Source: Herbinix sp. | Lineage (GTDB): Bacteria; Bacillota; Clostridia; Lachnospirales; Lachnospiraceae | DNA length: 58,052 nucleotides | NCBI GenBank assembly: GCA_029238935.1 | Contig: JAQZBN010000033.1 | Location: 1-58,052 of the forward strand | Direction of reading: 5' to 3' | Part shown: positions 8,714 through 17,726 of the stretch, piece by piece | Layout: each line of letters starts with the position of its first letter | Position numbering within the stretch: the stretch's first letter is position 1 | Position numbers and translations under genes: made by a program | Notes under the pieces: model-generated | Told to the model about the DNA's origin: nothing | The model's input: only the letters and a program-made list of their open reading frames with translations | Databases searched by the model: none

Positions 8714-9429
8714 TTAAGATATTTGATACAGAGGATTTATTAGCACAAACATTAGCATCAGAGATGTACACAGAATTTAAACAAACAGAGCATCCGGTTT
8801 ATTGCCTTGCTTCAGGAAGTACTCCTGCAAAAACCTATCATAAGTTCATAGATAATGTGATGAATGAAGCGGAATTAAATAAATTGACGTTTGTTAGTTT
8901 AGATGAATGGGTAGGAGTTCCACCCACGGTCGATGGCAGCTGCTATCAGATGCTGTACAAGGACTTATTCCAGCATTTACCCTTAAACCAGGAACAAATC
9001 GTCTTCTTTCAAGCAGATGGTTCGGATTTAGAGATGGAATGTAAACGGATGGATGCTTTTATTAAGCAGCACCCCATTACCTTTAGTTTAATGGGAGTTG
9101 GAATGAATGGTCACATCGGTTTGAACGAACCGGGTGAACCCATACGAAATAACAGTTCAATAGTTCATTTATCTGATACGACAAAGGAAGTGGCGAAAAA
9201 GTATTTTGCAGAGGATCAAATACTTTCAGATGGTATAACGCTAGGCTTGCAGCAAATCATGAATAGTAAGAAAGTAGCAGTTGTTATTACAGGAGCCAAT
9301 AAGAAGGAGATTGTCCGACAAATTTTTGAGGATAAGAATGCAGGTTTACCGGTACAAGAACTGTTAGGCTATGATCATATTGATTTTTATCTCGATAAAG
9401 AGGCATATTCGCTCGTAACGAAGAGCTAG
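8710..9429 (+). CDS. nagB: Glucosamine/galactosamine-6-phosphate deaminase family protein
   Basis: This 239-residue NagB-type enzyme overlaps the ROK regulator by 4 bases (ATGA-type junction), which implies translational coupling. Family motifs are visible: LASGSTPAKTYH at the phosphate loop, FVSLDEWVGV with the catalytic acid, and LMGVGMNGHIGLNEPG with the His of the active site. Family members convert glucosamine-6-phosphate to fructose-6-phosphate and ammonia. The LDEW and GMNGHIGLNEP variants are closer to the NagB-like/AgaI-type branch than to classical NagB (LDEY, GxDGHIAFNEP). A galactosamine-6-phosphate substrate is therefore possible. The following kinase and glycosidase fit amino-sugar catabolism. 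Confidence 0.85.
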   Translation: MIKIFDTEDLLAQTLASEMYTEFKQTEHPVYCLASGSTPAKTYHKFIDNVMNEAELNKLTFVSLDEWVGVPPTVDGSCYQMLYKDLFQHLPLNQEQIVFFQADGSDLEMECKRMDAFIKQHPITFSLMGVGMNGHIGLNEPGEPIRNNSSIVHLSDTTKEVAKKYFAEDQILSDGITLGLQQIMNSKKVAVVITGANKKEIVRQIFEDKNAGLPVQELLGYDHIDFYLDKEAYSLVTKS

Positions 9430-9448
9430 TAAGGAGGAGACTATTAAT

Positions 9449-10351
9449 ATGAAGAAGTATATGATAGGAGTCGATATCGGCGGAACGAATATAAGAGTAG
9501 CACTTATAAACGACGAAATGAAAATAATAAGAAAAGAAACAGCTCTCACGTCGGATTTCCCTTTGATTGATGATTTTTTACAAGAGATACTGCGGTTGAT
9601 TAAAATTGTGGATTGCAAAAGGGAAGCGGATTGCATTGGAATAGCAATACCAACACCTTGGAAAAAAGGTCAATCCGTTATCGTAGATAGCACGAATGTA
9701 CCATGCTTGGAAAATGTCAATATAGATCTGTTCCAAAAGTATTTTGTTGGGTATACAACTTATTTTGAAAATGATGTTAATGTAATTGCATTACTAGAAG
9801 CTAACCTCGGAGCTGCCCAAAACTACGATAACTCCATTTATATCAGCATTAGTACCGGAATAGGATGCGGAATTGTTATTAATAATCAAATTTATCACGG
9901 AGCCCATGGTTATGCTGGTGAAATTGGAAACATTTTGCTTCAGAAAGCCTATGGTGAAGTGACAAATAATAATTTTGAAATGAAATGCAGCGGTAAAGCT
10001 CTGGACGGTGAAAGCTCAAGACTTTTTGGAGAAGGTGCAAAAGCAAAGGATTTGTTTCTTCAATATAAGAATGGGGATAGGAACGCAAAAATGTGTTTGG
10101 AAACATGGATTGACGACTTATCTACAGGATTTGCTTCTGTGATTCAAATGTTTGATCCGGAGGTTATTGTATTAGGGGGCCCGATTGTATTCCATCATGA
10201 ATGGGTATTGGAGGTTTTAAAAACAGAGATATCGAAAAAAGTATTAGGTAATCTGGCAAATCATATCAAATTAGCGTTAGCAAAATATGAACTAGAAGCG
10301 GGGATCATTGGTGCAGGATATTATGCATTCAATCAAAATAAAGGAGAATAA
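9449..10351 (+). CDS. ROK-family sugar kinase
   Basis: The 300-residue ROK kinase begins with MIGVDIGGTNIR, the ATP-binding DxGGT motif. ENDVNVIAL carries the catalytic aspartate, ISTGIGCGIV the second glycine loop, and GAHGYAGEIGN a sugar-contact His and Glu. GGPIVFHHE lies near the C-terminus. The CxCGxxGC zinc motif of many ROK kinases is absent; the segment after the GEIGN motif is instead an insertion with a single cysteine. It lies 19 bases after nagB with GGAGGAG as ribosome binding site, so it is co-transcribed. Phosphorylating the sugar freed by the GH4 enzyme to feed the NagB-type deaminase is the simplest role. Glucosamine or N-acetylhexosamine is a better guess than glucose, but this is inference from context. 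Confidence 0.85.
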   Translation: MKKYMIGVDIGGTNIRVALINDEMKIIRKETALTSDFPLIDDFLQEILRLIKIVDCKREADCIGIAIPTPWKKGQSVIVDSTNVPCLENVNIDLFQKYFVGYTTYFENDVNVIALLEANLGAAQNYDNSIYISISTGIGCGIVINNQIYHGAHGYAGEIGNILLQKAYGEVTNNNFEMKCSGKALDGESSRLFGEGAKAKDLFLQYKNGDRNAKMCLETWIDDLSTGFASVIQMFDPEVIVLGGPIVFHHEWVLEVLKTEISKKVLGNLANHIKLALAKYELEAGIIGAGYYAFNQNKGE

Positions 10352-10365
10352 AAAGGAGAATAGGT

Positions 10366-11751
10366 ATGAAAAAATTAAAAGTCGCATTAATTGGAGCGGG
10401 AAGTGTATCATTTGCATTAGGAGCATTACACGATATCGTATTATCTGAACGTCTACAGAAGGAAGTAGAATTAGAAGTAGCTTTGATGGATATTGTAGAA
10501 GAGCATGTCATAAGAACCTATCAGTATGCAGATAAAATGCTGGAAGCCTTTGAGAGTAAAACAAATATTTGGTACACGACGGATTTAGAGAAAGCATTAG
10601 ATCAATGCGAATTTGTTATAACCGCTATTGAAGTTGATAGATATAAATATTGGTCACAGGATTTCCATATCCCTCGTTTATACGGTAGTAAACAGATTTA
10701 TGGTGAAAACGGAGGCCCTGGTTCCATGTTCCATACTTTGAGAAATTTAGGACCGATGTTACATATTGCCTACACGATGGAAAAGGTTTGCCCTAGTGCT
10801 TGGCTGATCAATTATTCAAATCCCGAAGCGAAGCTGGTAGAGGCGATTTCTAAATTAACAAAAATTAATGTGGTCGGTCTCTGCCATGGTTTAGATATGG
10901 GAATTCATCAGTTGGCGGATTTTCTAGAGATGGATGCAAAGGAGATTGCAGTAGAAGGTGGCGGATTAAATCACTTTGGATTCTTCACTAAGGTTTGGGA
11001 TAAACGTAGTGGGGAGGATTTATATCCTGTATTTAAGGAGAAAGAGAAAAAAGCGAATCGTTTGGCACAATTTGAACATGTGGGCCTTGCTAGAACGATG
11101 TATCATATCTACGGAGTATACCCTTATCCCGGTACCAATCATTGTGGAGAGTATATTAGTTACGCGCAAGATTTTTACGCAGGTCTATCTCTTCAATTTC
11201 GATATGAACCGGTGATGGAGCAATTATGGAAGAAAGATTCCAGAGAAGCAGAGTTTGTCTATTGCGCTGGGGGATATAACCTTGATAAGGGACTTTTTGA
11301 TCAAGATATGACCCAAGCAGAATGGATGTTAGAAGTATCTCGCTTTGAAAAACAAAAGGTTCAGATCAGCAATGAATATGCAATTCCAATTATAGAAGCA
11401 ATTTATTTCGATGATGAAATCCAATTAAATGCTGTAAATATGAAAAACAACGGTGCGATTGTAGGGTTACCGGAGGATATGGTTGTAGAGACACAGGCAA
11501 TCGTAAATGGTAAGGGTATTACCTTGAAGAAAATGGAAGAAGCCTTACCGACTGCAATCCTTGGTATGATTAATATTCAAGGAACCATACATCAATTATT
11601 ACTGGAAGCATATTTGGAGAAATCAAAAACAAAATTGTTACAAGCTATTTTATTAGATCCACAGGCACCTACCTATTATCAGGCATGTGCTATGATCGAT
11701 GAGATGTGTGAGCTGCAAAAAGAATTATTGCCGGAGCTTACCTGGAAATAG
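10366..11751 (+). CDS. GH4 glycosidase with CHG motif
   Basis: This 461-residue GH4 enzyme uses NAD+ and a divalent metal for oxidation-elimination hydrolysis. The Rossmann loop is KVALIGAGSVSFALG. The family metal/specificity motif reads CHG (Cys173-His174 in GLCHGLDMG). GGGLNHFGFF gives the second metal His, and INYSNPEAKL is the typical Asn-containing loop. In GH4, CN-type motifs mark 6-phospho-beta-glucosidases and CD-type motifs 6-phospho-alpha-glucosidases. CHS/CHG motifs go with unphosphorylated substrates such as alpha-galactosides or alpha-glucuronides. It is the last gene of the ROK-nagB-kinase operon, 14 bases downstream of the kinase. That context suggests an amino-sugar-containing glycoside, a specificity not standard for this branch. 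Confidence 0.85.
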   Translation: MKKLKVALIGAGSVSFALGALHDIVLSERLQKEVELEVALMDIVEEHVIRTYQYADKMLEAFESKTNIWYTTDLEKALDQCEFVITAIEVDRYKYWSQDFHIPRLYGSKQIYGENGGPGSMFHTLRNLGPMLHIAYTMEKVCPSAWLINYSNPEAKLVEAISKLTKINVVGLCHGLDMGIHQLADFLEMDAKEIAVEGGGLNHFGFFTKVWDKRSGEDLYPVFKEKEKKANRLAQFEHVGLARTMYHIYGVYPYPGTNHCGEYISYAQDFYAGLSLQFRYEPVMEQLWKKDSREAEFVYCAGGYNLDKGLFDQDMTQAEWMLEVSRFEKQKVQISNEYAIPIIEAIYFDDEIQLNAVNMKNNGAIVGLPEDMVVETQAIVNGKGITLKKMEEALPTAILGMINIQGTIHQLLLEAYLEKSKTKLLQAILLDPQAPTYYQACAMIDEMCELQKELLPELTWK

Positions 11752-11783
11752 AAAATAATAAGATATGGTTGAATTATTACAGT

Positions 11784-11827
11784 GTAATCCCCACAATAGA
11801 GATCGTTTTCTGTATTGTGGGGATTAC
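11784..11827. terminator. Hairpin between convergent genes
   Basis: GTAATCCCCACAATA and TATTGTGGGGATTAC form a perfect 15-bp stem with a 14-base loop between the end of the GH4 gene and the end of the minus-strand membrane-protein gene. No clean T-run follows on either strand, so it may be a weak bidirectional terminator or an RNA-stabilising hairpin. Confidence 0.6.
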
Positions 11828-11861
11828 CTTGTGTATCGTATCAAATAGGCTTCATAAGAAG

Positions 11862-12371
11862 CTAATCTAGAACTTTAACTTTAATTAAGTAATGGATAAA
11901 TTTTTTAAAGCAGATATTCCAGATGCTTGTGTATACAATTGAGAATAGTATAAAAAGGGCTAAGGTAATGGGTATGGATAATGAACTAGTAAAATCTCCA
12001 AATGCAGAAATATTTACAACATAGGTAAGTACCATCATACTTATGGATAATGTGATTACAGAATACAATATTGAAACGTATAGGCTCTTCTTATAGAGTA
12101 ACCCTATCACAATGCCAAGTAACCCGGTAGTAAAGAGTAGTATGAGAGCTTCTTGAACACTGATAAACATTAGTATAAAAAAGGATGAAAAAAGCACAGC
12201 GATGCCAAGGGAAGAGTTAAAATACGCTGCTAATGCAATTGGTAGTGTACTAAATGGACTGAGTGCTAATCCCATCGCCGGTAAAAATACGGGTGCTGAC
12301 TGGAATATGACAGCGATCGTTGTTAATATACCACCTATATTAATGAACCGGACTACATTCATTTTATTCAA
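11862..12371 (-). CDS. Small integral membrane protein, unknown
   Basis: The 169-residue protein is almost entirely hydrophobic, with about five membrane segments (roughly residues 8-30, 38-55, 58-85, 88-125 and 130-155) and a basic C-terminal tail (FKKFIHYLIKVKVLD). The layout resembles substrate-binding S components of energy-coupling transporters and DUF2232-like proteins. I see no motif that proves either. It lies 17 bases downstream of the sugar-dehydrogenase-like gene on the same strand and may share its transcript. The ribosome binding site is AAAAGGAG before the ATG. Confidence 0.55.
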   Translation of the reverse strand: MNKMNVVRFINIGGILTTIAVIFQSAPVFLPAMGLALSPFSTLPIALAAYFNSSLGIAVLFSSFFILMFISVQEALILLFTTGLLGIVIGLLYKKSLYVSILYSVITLSISMMVLTYVVNISAFGDFTSSLSIPITLALFILFSIVYTSIWNICFKKFIHYLIKVKVLD

Positions 12372-12388
12372 TTTAAATGCTCCTTTTC

Positions 12389-13804
12389 CTATTTTGAAAC
12401 AATTTCAAAAACGGTACCAAGGTTATAATCGGTTACATTCATGGAACCATAAACCCCTAAATATAATCTGGTTTGATCCAGATTTGTACCAAGACTAACA
12501 TAATAAGATGATTGAGTCCCAAAATTATAGTCGGTTTCAATAACACTATAATCACTTGTTTTACAATCGGTTCTTATCCTGGTATATGCCAAAACCCCTC
12601 TACCGGGCTGTGATCCTTCATCCCTGACAAAATCAGTAAACAGTACACTTCCAGTTAATTCAGGAATAGCTTTCCCCATGTAGGGCTGAACTCCTGTAAG
12701 TGCGGTTCCTCCAAACTTATCGGGACGAGGATCCTGATGATAATAACAGGTAAGAGGTTTTATTTTCAGAACCGATGTTTCTACTGCTTCATTGTAAAAT
12801 GCAATTGTTTTTTCGCTGAAGGATTGATTATTAGTACACTCTCTGATAATCGTGGTAGGAAAAGTGCCTTCCCAGCCACGCCAACCAAAATTAATAAAGC
12901 CTTCCGGGTTGGGCATAGAATTCATCGAGGCTGCTAGAAGCAACTGTCTAATTGGTATTGGATTATGCTCAGTGAAGGCATAAACCGACTCGACCAGATC
13001 TTGACCTACATTTCCCACATATTTTATATACTGATTCAAATATCTTTGATATGCAATACCGGTTATGTTACGAACACCTTTCGCAATTACTGTAAGAGTA
13101 TCAATAATAGGTTGAGGAAGTTCATCAAAACGTGTAACGATGGGAGGATTAGTGATAAATGCACCTTGATCTACATCAATTTCTATTATTTTACCGGCTA
13201 TCTCCATATCATTCTGGCTTAAATTAAATGGATCATAACCAGCACCACCATCTCCCGTTGTTAAAACAAGTTTACCTGTTTCAGGCGAGAAGTTTAAGCT
13301 ATTTACACCATTATGATTTGCAAATGGTCTTCTTAAATTAAGTAAGGTTCGACGCATTTGAGGAACACCATTCATTTGGACAGCCCATTCTTCAACGGTA
13401 TCTATATGATCATATTGTTCTTCTCTATTTCGCCACTGTAGATTTAACGTTTCTGGTTCACAGGGATTAGGTTCAAACGGTTCAGGAATAGCACCAGGTC
13501 CTTGTGTTCCGGCTACGGAATAGTGAAGATAAAACAGACCATTATAATTAAAATAGGGATGAAACGCTAAACCAAGCAATCCCCTTTCATCATATCCACC
13601 ATTCCTAGTACCTAACTTTATGATTTTCTGACGAATATCTAAAAAAGTTCCCATGGCTTCATTTCCTACGTAATAGATTTCACCTACCAGTGTTGCAATA
13701 AATAATCTTTCGAATGAGTCTCCCGGAAGTATAGCTGTTTTTAAAACAGTAGGTAAATTTAAATTACTAACAATAGGTTGTAAATTTACTTTGACCTTCA
13801 CCAA
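12389..13804 (-). CDS. Glucose/sorbosone dehydrogenase-like (PQQ-type beta-propeller) protein
   Basis: The 471-residue protein shows the soluble aldose dehydrogenase/HHIP-like propeller signatures: ERLFIATLVGEIYYV, YDERGLLGLAFHPYFNYNG, NSLNFSPETGKLVLTTGDGG and GYDPFNLSQNDMEIAGKI. Family members use PQQ and calcium to oxidise aldose sugars. No secretion signal is present, and the window has no PQQ biosynthesis gene, which is unexpected for an anaerobe. The start is TTG at 13804 with GTG as the next codon; AAGGGGTG upstream supports either. A binding or scaffold role, as in HHIP-like proteins, is an alternative. The fold assignment is firm, the cofactor inferred. Confidence 0.75.
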   Translation of the reverse strand: MVKVKVNLQPIVSNLNLPTVLKTAILPGDSFERLFIATLVGEIYYVGNEAMGTFLDIRQKIIKLGTRNGGYDERGLLGLAFHPYFNYNGLFYLHYSVAGTQGPGAIPEPFEPNPCEPETLNLQWRNREEQYDHIDTVEEWAVQMNGVPQMRRTLLNLRRPFANHNGVNSLNFSPETGKLVLTTGDGGAGYDPFNLSQNDMEIAGKIIEIDVDQGAFITNPPIVTRFDELPQPIIDTLTVIAKGVRNITGIAYQRYLNQYIKYVGNVGQDLVESVYAFTEHNPIPIRQLLLAASMNSMPNPEGFINFGWRGWEGTFPTTIIRECTNNQSFSEKTIAFYNEAVETSVLKIKPLTCYYHQDPRPDKFGGTALTGVQPYMGKAIPELTGSVLFTDFVRDEGSQPGRGVLAYTRIRTDCKTSDYSVIETDYNFGTQSSYYVSLGTNLDQTRLYLGVYGSMNVTDYNLGTVFEIVSK

Positions 13805-14132
13805 CTAACTTCACACCCCTTCTTCATGTTTTCTTTTATAAAATATGATTAAATAGTTTCTATTAGTACCTATCAAGATGGGCGGAACTTGTTCTGATAT
13901 TAATCAAATATTTGAAGGGAGAACAACATGATTGAAATTAAGTGTTGTAGAGATAAGGCTTTTTTATTTGATGTTTCATTACAGTATGGTATAATAAAAT
14001 GGTAAATATAAATAATTCAAGCAATTATTGATACCTACTATAAAAGAATTATCAATGATGAAATTGCAGTAGAATTAATATAAGGAATCCGATGTCTGGT
14101 AAATAACCGGAAAACAATTTTGGAGGTCTATT
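13805..14132. other. Intergenic region with promoter for the kinase gene
   Basis: It separates the leftward sugar-dehydrogenase-like gene from the rightward kinase gene. It holds one good promoter (13968-13995) and a possible 25-codon open frame at 13929-14006 behind GAAGGGAG, which I do not consider a supported gene. No RNA structure was recognised. Confidence 0.4.
13968..13995 (+). promoter_or_regulatory. Sigma-A type promoter for the kinase gene
   Basis: TTGATG (13968-13973), a 16-base spacer and a perfect TATAAT (13990-13995) lie about 140 bases before the uridine-kinase-like gene, giving it a leader of roughly 130 bases. Confidence 0.55.
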
Positions 14133-14705
14133 ATGAAGAAGCCATTTGTTGTAGGAATTGCAGGTGGAAGTGCAAGTGGTAAATCCACTTTGTCTTATGA
14201 ACTAGAAAAAAAGTTAGAATCCTATACGTTAAAAACATTTCATATGGATGAGTATTTTAAAAAGCGTGAAGATCGTCCCTATTCGGAAGCACCCATCGTT
14301 AAGAAAATGTATGTTGATGATAATCATCCTCTGACTATGGATTTACCACAACTGGAACATGATTTATCAAAAGCTATGGAACAAGATTATGATATAATAA
14401 TCATAGAAGGACTACTTACCTTATGGGATAATGCAATCTATGAAAAGCTTGACCTAAAGCTGTTTGTTGACTGCAAGTCGGATGAAAGAATCGTCCGTCG
14501 GTTACGCCGTAATATGACATATGGACTTACCTTTGATGAGATCTCGGGAGTTTATCTGGATATGGTACGATATCGTCATGACGAATATGTTGAACCGACG
14601 AAATGGAAAGCGGATTTTATTTTAAATGGATCCATTCCTTCTTCAAAAGCTACGGAGGTATTAATTGGATACATAACATCATGTTGTGATTTGGCTGATA
14701 AATAA
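14133..14705 (+). CDS. Uridine-kinase-like P-loop kinase
   Basis: The 190-residue protein begins with GIAGGSASGKST (Walker A, Lys17), followed by FHMDEYFKK, an acceptor-side aspartate, DIIIIEGLLTLWD (Walker B) and a lid region with RIVRRLRRNMTYG. This is the layout of the uridine kinase/phosphoribulokinase superfamily. Classical uridine kinases are about 205-210 residues with other nucleoside-binding residues, so the phosphate acceptor here could be a different sugar or nucleoside. GGAGG precedes the ATG with ideal spacing. The GH3 glucosidase gene starts 83 bases later on the same strand without an evident terminator, so the pair may be co-transcribed. Confidence 0.8.
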   Translation: MKKPFVVGIAGGSASGKSTLSYELEKKLESYTLKTFHMDEYFKKREDRPYSEAPIVKKMYVDDNHPLTMDLPQLEHDLSKAMEQDYDIIIIEGLLTLWDNAIYEKLDLKLFVDCKSDERIVRRLRRNMTYGLTFDEISGVYLDMVRYRHDEYVEPTKWKADFILNGSIPSSKATEVLIGYITSCCDLADK

Positions 14706-14787
14706 TTAATTCGATAGAAGGGCTGACGCTTTCCTATTGACGTTATGGATAAGGGTTACGATGCTTTTTCCATGGAAAGGTAGAATT

Positions 14788-17397
14788 ATGTTAAGAGAAG
14801 ATAGAAAAGAATATCCATACATGGATAAAAATATTAGTATTGAAGAGCGTATCAATGATCTATTAAGCAGAATGACATTAGATGAAAAAGTTCGTCAACT
14901 TGATATTTATTCAGGAAACGAGTTTATAGGTGATAGTAAAGTATTTGATGGAGATAAGTTTAAGGAATTATACGGTGAAATAGGGATTGGGTGTCTGCAA
15001 ATCAGATATTCATCAGCGAGACTCAATAATCAAATACAAGAATTTCATATTAATAATACACGCTTGGGTATTCCCATCTTATTTAGTGAAGAAACACTAC
15101 ACGGACTGGTGTGGCCGGAAGCTACGATATTTCCCCAGCAAATTGCTTTAGCAGGTACTTTTGAACCAGAACTCGCTTATAAACAAGGACGAGCAATAGC
15201 ATCAGAGGTACGAAGTTTAGGTATACATGAAGGTTGGTCACCGGTACTTGATTTAGCCAGAGATCCACGATGGGGACGAGTGGAAGAAGGCTATGGTGAA
15301 GATACTTATTTAGGTGCTGCATTTGCATATCAGATGGTAAAAGGGTTACAGGGTAACGATCTAACCCATAATAATACGATCGTATCAGAGCCTAAGCATT
15401 TTACCGGGTATGGTGCTCCAAGTGGTGGACTCAATTGCGGACCAGCTATGTTTGGACGACGGGATCATGAAAATTATTGCTTACCAATATTTGAAGCAGC
15501 ATTTAAAGCCGGAGCTTTAAATACGATGTGTTCATATAATACCATCGATGGTGTTGCGGTTGCCGGAGATAAGGATTTACTAACAAACGTTTTACGTGAT
15601 CAATTGGGAATGAAAGGTTTTGTACGTTCCGATATGACGGCGGTTCGTATGTTACACACTTGTCATTATGCAGCAAAAAGCGACAGAGAAGCGATTAAGA
15701 TGGGGATTGAAGCTGGTGTGGATATGCAGTTATATGATTATCCCCATGAGGTATACCAAAATACCCTGATTGACTTAGTAAACTCCGGTGAAATTACTGA
15801 GGAAACAATTGATATTTCATGCAGTAGAGTTTTAAGGGTTAAGTTTATATTGGGATTATTTGAAAATCCACTGATCGATGAGTCCTTAAGTGAAAAAGTT
15901 GTTAATTGTCAAGAGCATAAGAATATCGCCTTAGAGGTAGCAGAAAAATCCATATGTCTTCTTAAAAATCAGAATAATATATTACCACTTAATAAATCCA
16001 TTCAAAATATAGCGGTTATTGGTCCAAGTGCTGCAGTTTGCAGATTTGGGGGCTATAGTTCTGCCAGTAGTGTAGATCGAGCTGTAACTTTATATGATGG
16101 AATTAAAGCATTGGTATCAAAAGAGACTTCTGTAACCTATAACTCTGGCTGTAGTATATTAGATACTGACATTAAACCTATCCCACCGAAATGGTTAAGA
16201 GCTGCAAACGGCGAACGAGGTCTGCTGGGTGAGTATTTTAATGATTTGGATTTTGCAGAAGAACCGGTGTGTACAAGATTAGACAGCTTGATTAACTTTA
16301 ATTTTATCTATTCAAAACCTGCAGCGGGAGTGAATGCTGATAGATTTGCTGTTCGTTGGAGTGGAACATTAGTTGCGGATCGAAACTTTCAAGGTTGTAT
16401 CGGACTTAGTACCATGGATAGCATGAGACTATGGATTGATAACAAACTAATTGTAGATGGTTGGGATGAATTAAATGCAAATCAAATGGTAGATTTTGAT
16501 TTTGTTCAAGGAAAAGAGTATGCAATTAAGATTGAATATAAGAATGACCAAAGAGGTGCCAGAGTAATCTTCGGCTATAATAATGGAAGATTAAATATGG
16601 ATGAAGCAATTCGTATCGCTAAAAATGCAAATGTAGCCATAGTAGCAGTAGGAGACAGCGAGGAGACCTGCGGTGAAAACTTTGATCGAGCAGATCTAAA
16701 TCTTCCGGGTAAGCAACTGGAGTTAGTACAGGCAATTCATGCAACAGGGACACCGGTAATACTGGTTTTACAAAATGGAAGACCACTTTCAATTACATGG
16801 GAAAATGAAAATCTTCCTGCCATTATTGAAGCATGGCACGTAGGTGAACAAGGTGGTTTAGCAATTGCAAAAGTAATCTTTGGTGATGTCAATCCGGCAG
16901 GCCGACTACCGATGTCCTTTCCAAAATCAGTAGGACAGTTGCCGGTACACTACAATCGATGTCCGTTTAGTGCAACAAAATATGTCGAAATGGATTGGTT
17001 ACCGTTATATCCATTTGGATATGGCTTAAGCTACACAAGTTTTGAATATTCAAATATCAAATTATCTAGGCCAGAAATCAAAGCAAATGAAACGATCGAT
17101 ATTATGTTTGATGTAACTAATGTTGGTAATTGCAGTGGCGAGGAAGTTGCACAACTCTATATTCACGATGAGTATAGCAGCGTTTTGCGTCCGTACAAGG
17201 AGTTAGCAGGGTTTAAACGAATTCATTTGGATAAAGGTGAAACTAAAACAGTGATATTGACATTAGGATACGAGCAACTACGATTACTAAATAAAAATTT
17301 CCAATGGGTTGTTGAAGAAGGTAAATTTGAAGTCATGGTTGGTAATAATTCGGCAAACATTTTACTAACTGATGAATTTTGTGTTTTACCAATCTAA
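14788..17397 (+). CDS. GH3 beta-glycosidase with inserted PA14 domain
   Basis: This is a GH3 enzyme of 869 residues from the ATG at 14788, chosen because GGAAAGG lies 7 bases upstream; a TTG at 14737 would add 17 unlikely residues. The N-terminal barrel runs to about residue 340, with RDPRWGRVEEGYGED, EPKHFTGYG and the nucleophile region FVRSDMTAV (Asp282). A C-terminal alpha/beta sandwich follows, interrupted at about 480-610 by a PA14-type insert (LLGEYFNDLDF through VIFGYNNGRLN). The acid/base loop is GDSEETCGENFDRADL, and a fibronectin-III-like tail closes the protein. There is no signal peptide, so it acts on oligosaccharides inside the cell. PA14-containing GH3 enzymes are usually beta-glucosidases, but exact specificity cannot be read here. 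Confidence 0.9.
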   Translation: MLREDRKEYPYMDKNISIEERINDLLSRMTLDEKVRQLDIYSGNEFIGDSKVFDGDKFKELYGEIGIGCLQIRYSSARLNNQIQEFHINNTRLGIPILFSEETLHGLVWPEATIFPQQIALAGTFEPELAYKQGRAIASEVRSLGIHEGWSPVLDLARDPRWGRVEEGYGEDTYLGAAFAYQMVKGLQGNDLTHNNTIVSEPKHFTGYGAPSGGLNCGPAMFGRRDHENYCLPIFEAAFKAGALNTMCSYNTIDGVAVAGDKDLLTNVLRDQLGMKGFVRSDMTAVRMLHTCHYAAKSDREAIKMGIEAGVDMQLYDYPHEVYQNTLIDLVNSGEITEETIDISCSRVLRVKFILGLFENPLIDESLSEKVVNCQEHKNIALEVAEKSICLLKNQNNILPLNKSIQNIAVIGPSAAVCRFGGYSSASSVDRAVTLYDGIKALVSKETSVTYNSGCSILDTDIKPIPPKWLRAANGERGLLGEYFNDLDFAEEPVCTRLDSLINFNFIYSKPAAGVNADRFAVRWSGTLVADRNFQGCIGLSTMDSMRLWIDNKLIVDGWDELNANQMVDFDFVQGKEYAIKIEYKNDQRGARVIFGYNNGRLNMDEAIRIAKNANVAIVAVGDSEETCGENFDRADLNLPGKQLELVQAIHATGTPVILVLQNGRPLSITWENENLPAIIEAWHVGEQGGLAIAKVIFGDVNPAGRLPMSFPKSVGQLPVHYNRCPFSATKYVEMDWLPLYPFGYGLSYTSFEYSNIKLSRPEIKANETIDIMFDVTNVGNCSGEEVAQLYIHDEYSSVLRPYKELAGFKRIHLDKGETKTVILTLGYEQLRLLNKNFQWVVEEGKFEVMVGNNSANILLTDEFCVLPI

Positions 17398-17726
17398 TCT
17401 GTTTCGATAAAGTATATCTAGCTATTGCTTACTCAAGTATAGATGGCAAGTTGATTCGTTAGTTAATATAATAATACATTTAATCAAAGGATAACATAGA
17501 TTGAAAGATGGTATCATATGAAACAGAGAAACAGCACGATGCTATCATGTGGTAGGGATATTTGATCTGATCGGAGCTTATCCCTGGCTGATAAGATCTG
17601 AGATGATATTCATATGCCAGTTTTTATACGTATCATGGTTTCTCATTCTCGGATTCAGAATGTTTGGCAGAGCGTGCTTGTCCGAGTTTCAAGACGGTTC
17701 CATAATAGATTAGAAGGAGATAGCAT
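17398..17726 (+). other. Intergenic region of unusual composition before the MORN-like gene
   Basis: The first 100 bases are ordinary AT-rich spacer. Bases about 17521-17700 are clearly richer in G and C and contain short hairpins, for example CTTATC-CCTGGCT-GATAAG near 17578-17597. All frames are broken; short open stretches on each strand match nothing I know. It could be a decayed gene or a structured leader of the downstream gene. GAAGGAG precedes the ATG at 17727. Confidence 0.35.

Noticed and set aside
10366..11751. 6-phospho-beta-glucosidase
   Set aside because: The GH4 motif is CHG, not the CN-type motif of phospho-beta-glucosidases.
12202..12498. Plus-strand open frame opposite the membrane-protein and dehydrogenase genes
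   Set aside because: It spans the ends of two well-supported minus-strand genes and has no ribosome binding site or family pattern.
13929..14006. 25-codon gene behind GAAGGGAG
   Set aside because: Too short, carries the promoter of the next gene inside it, and matches nothing.
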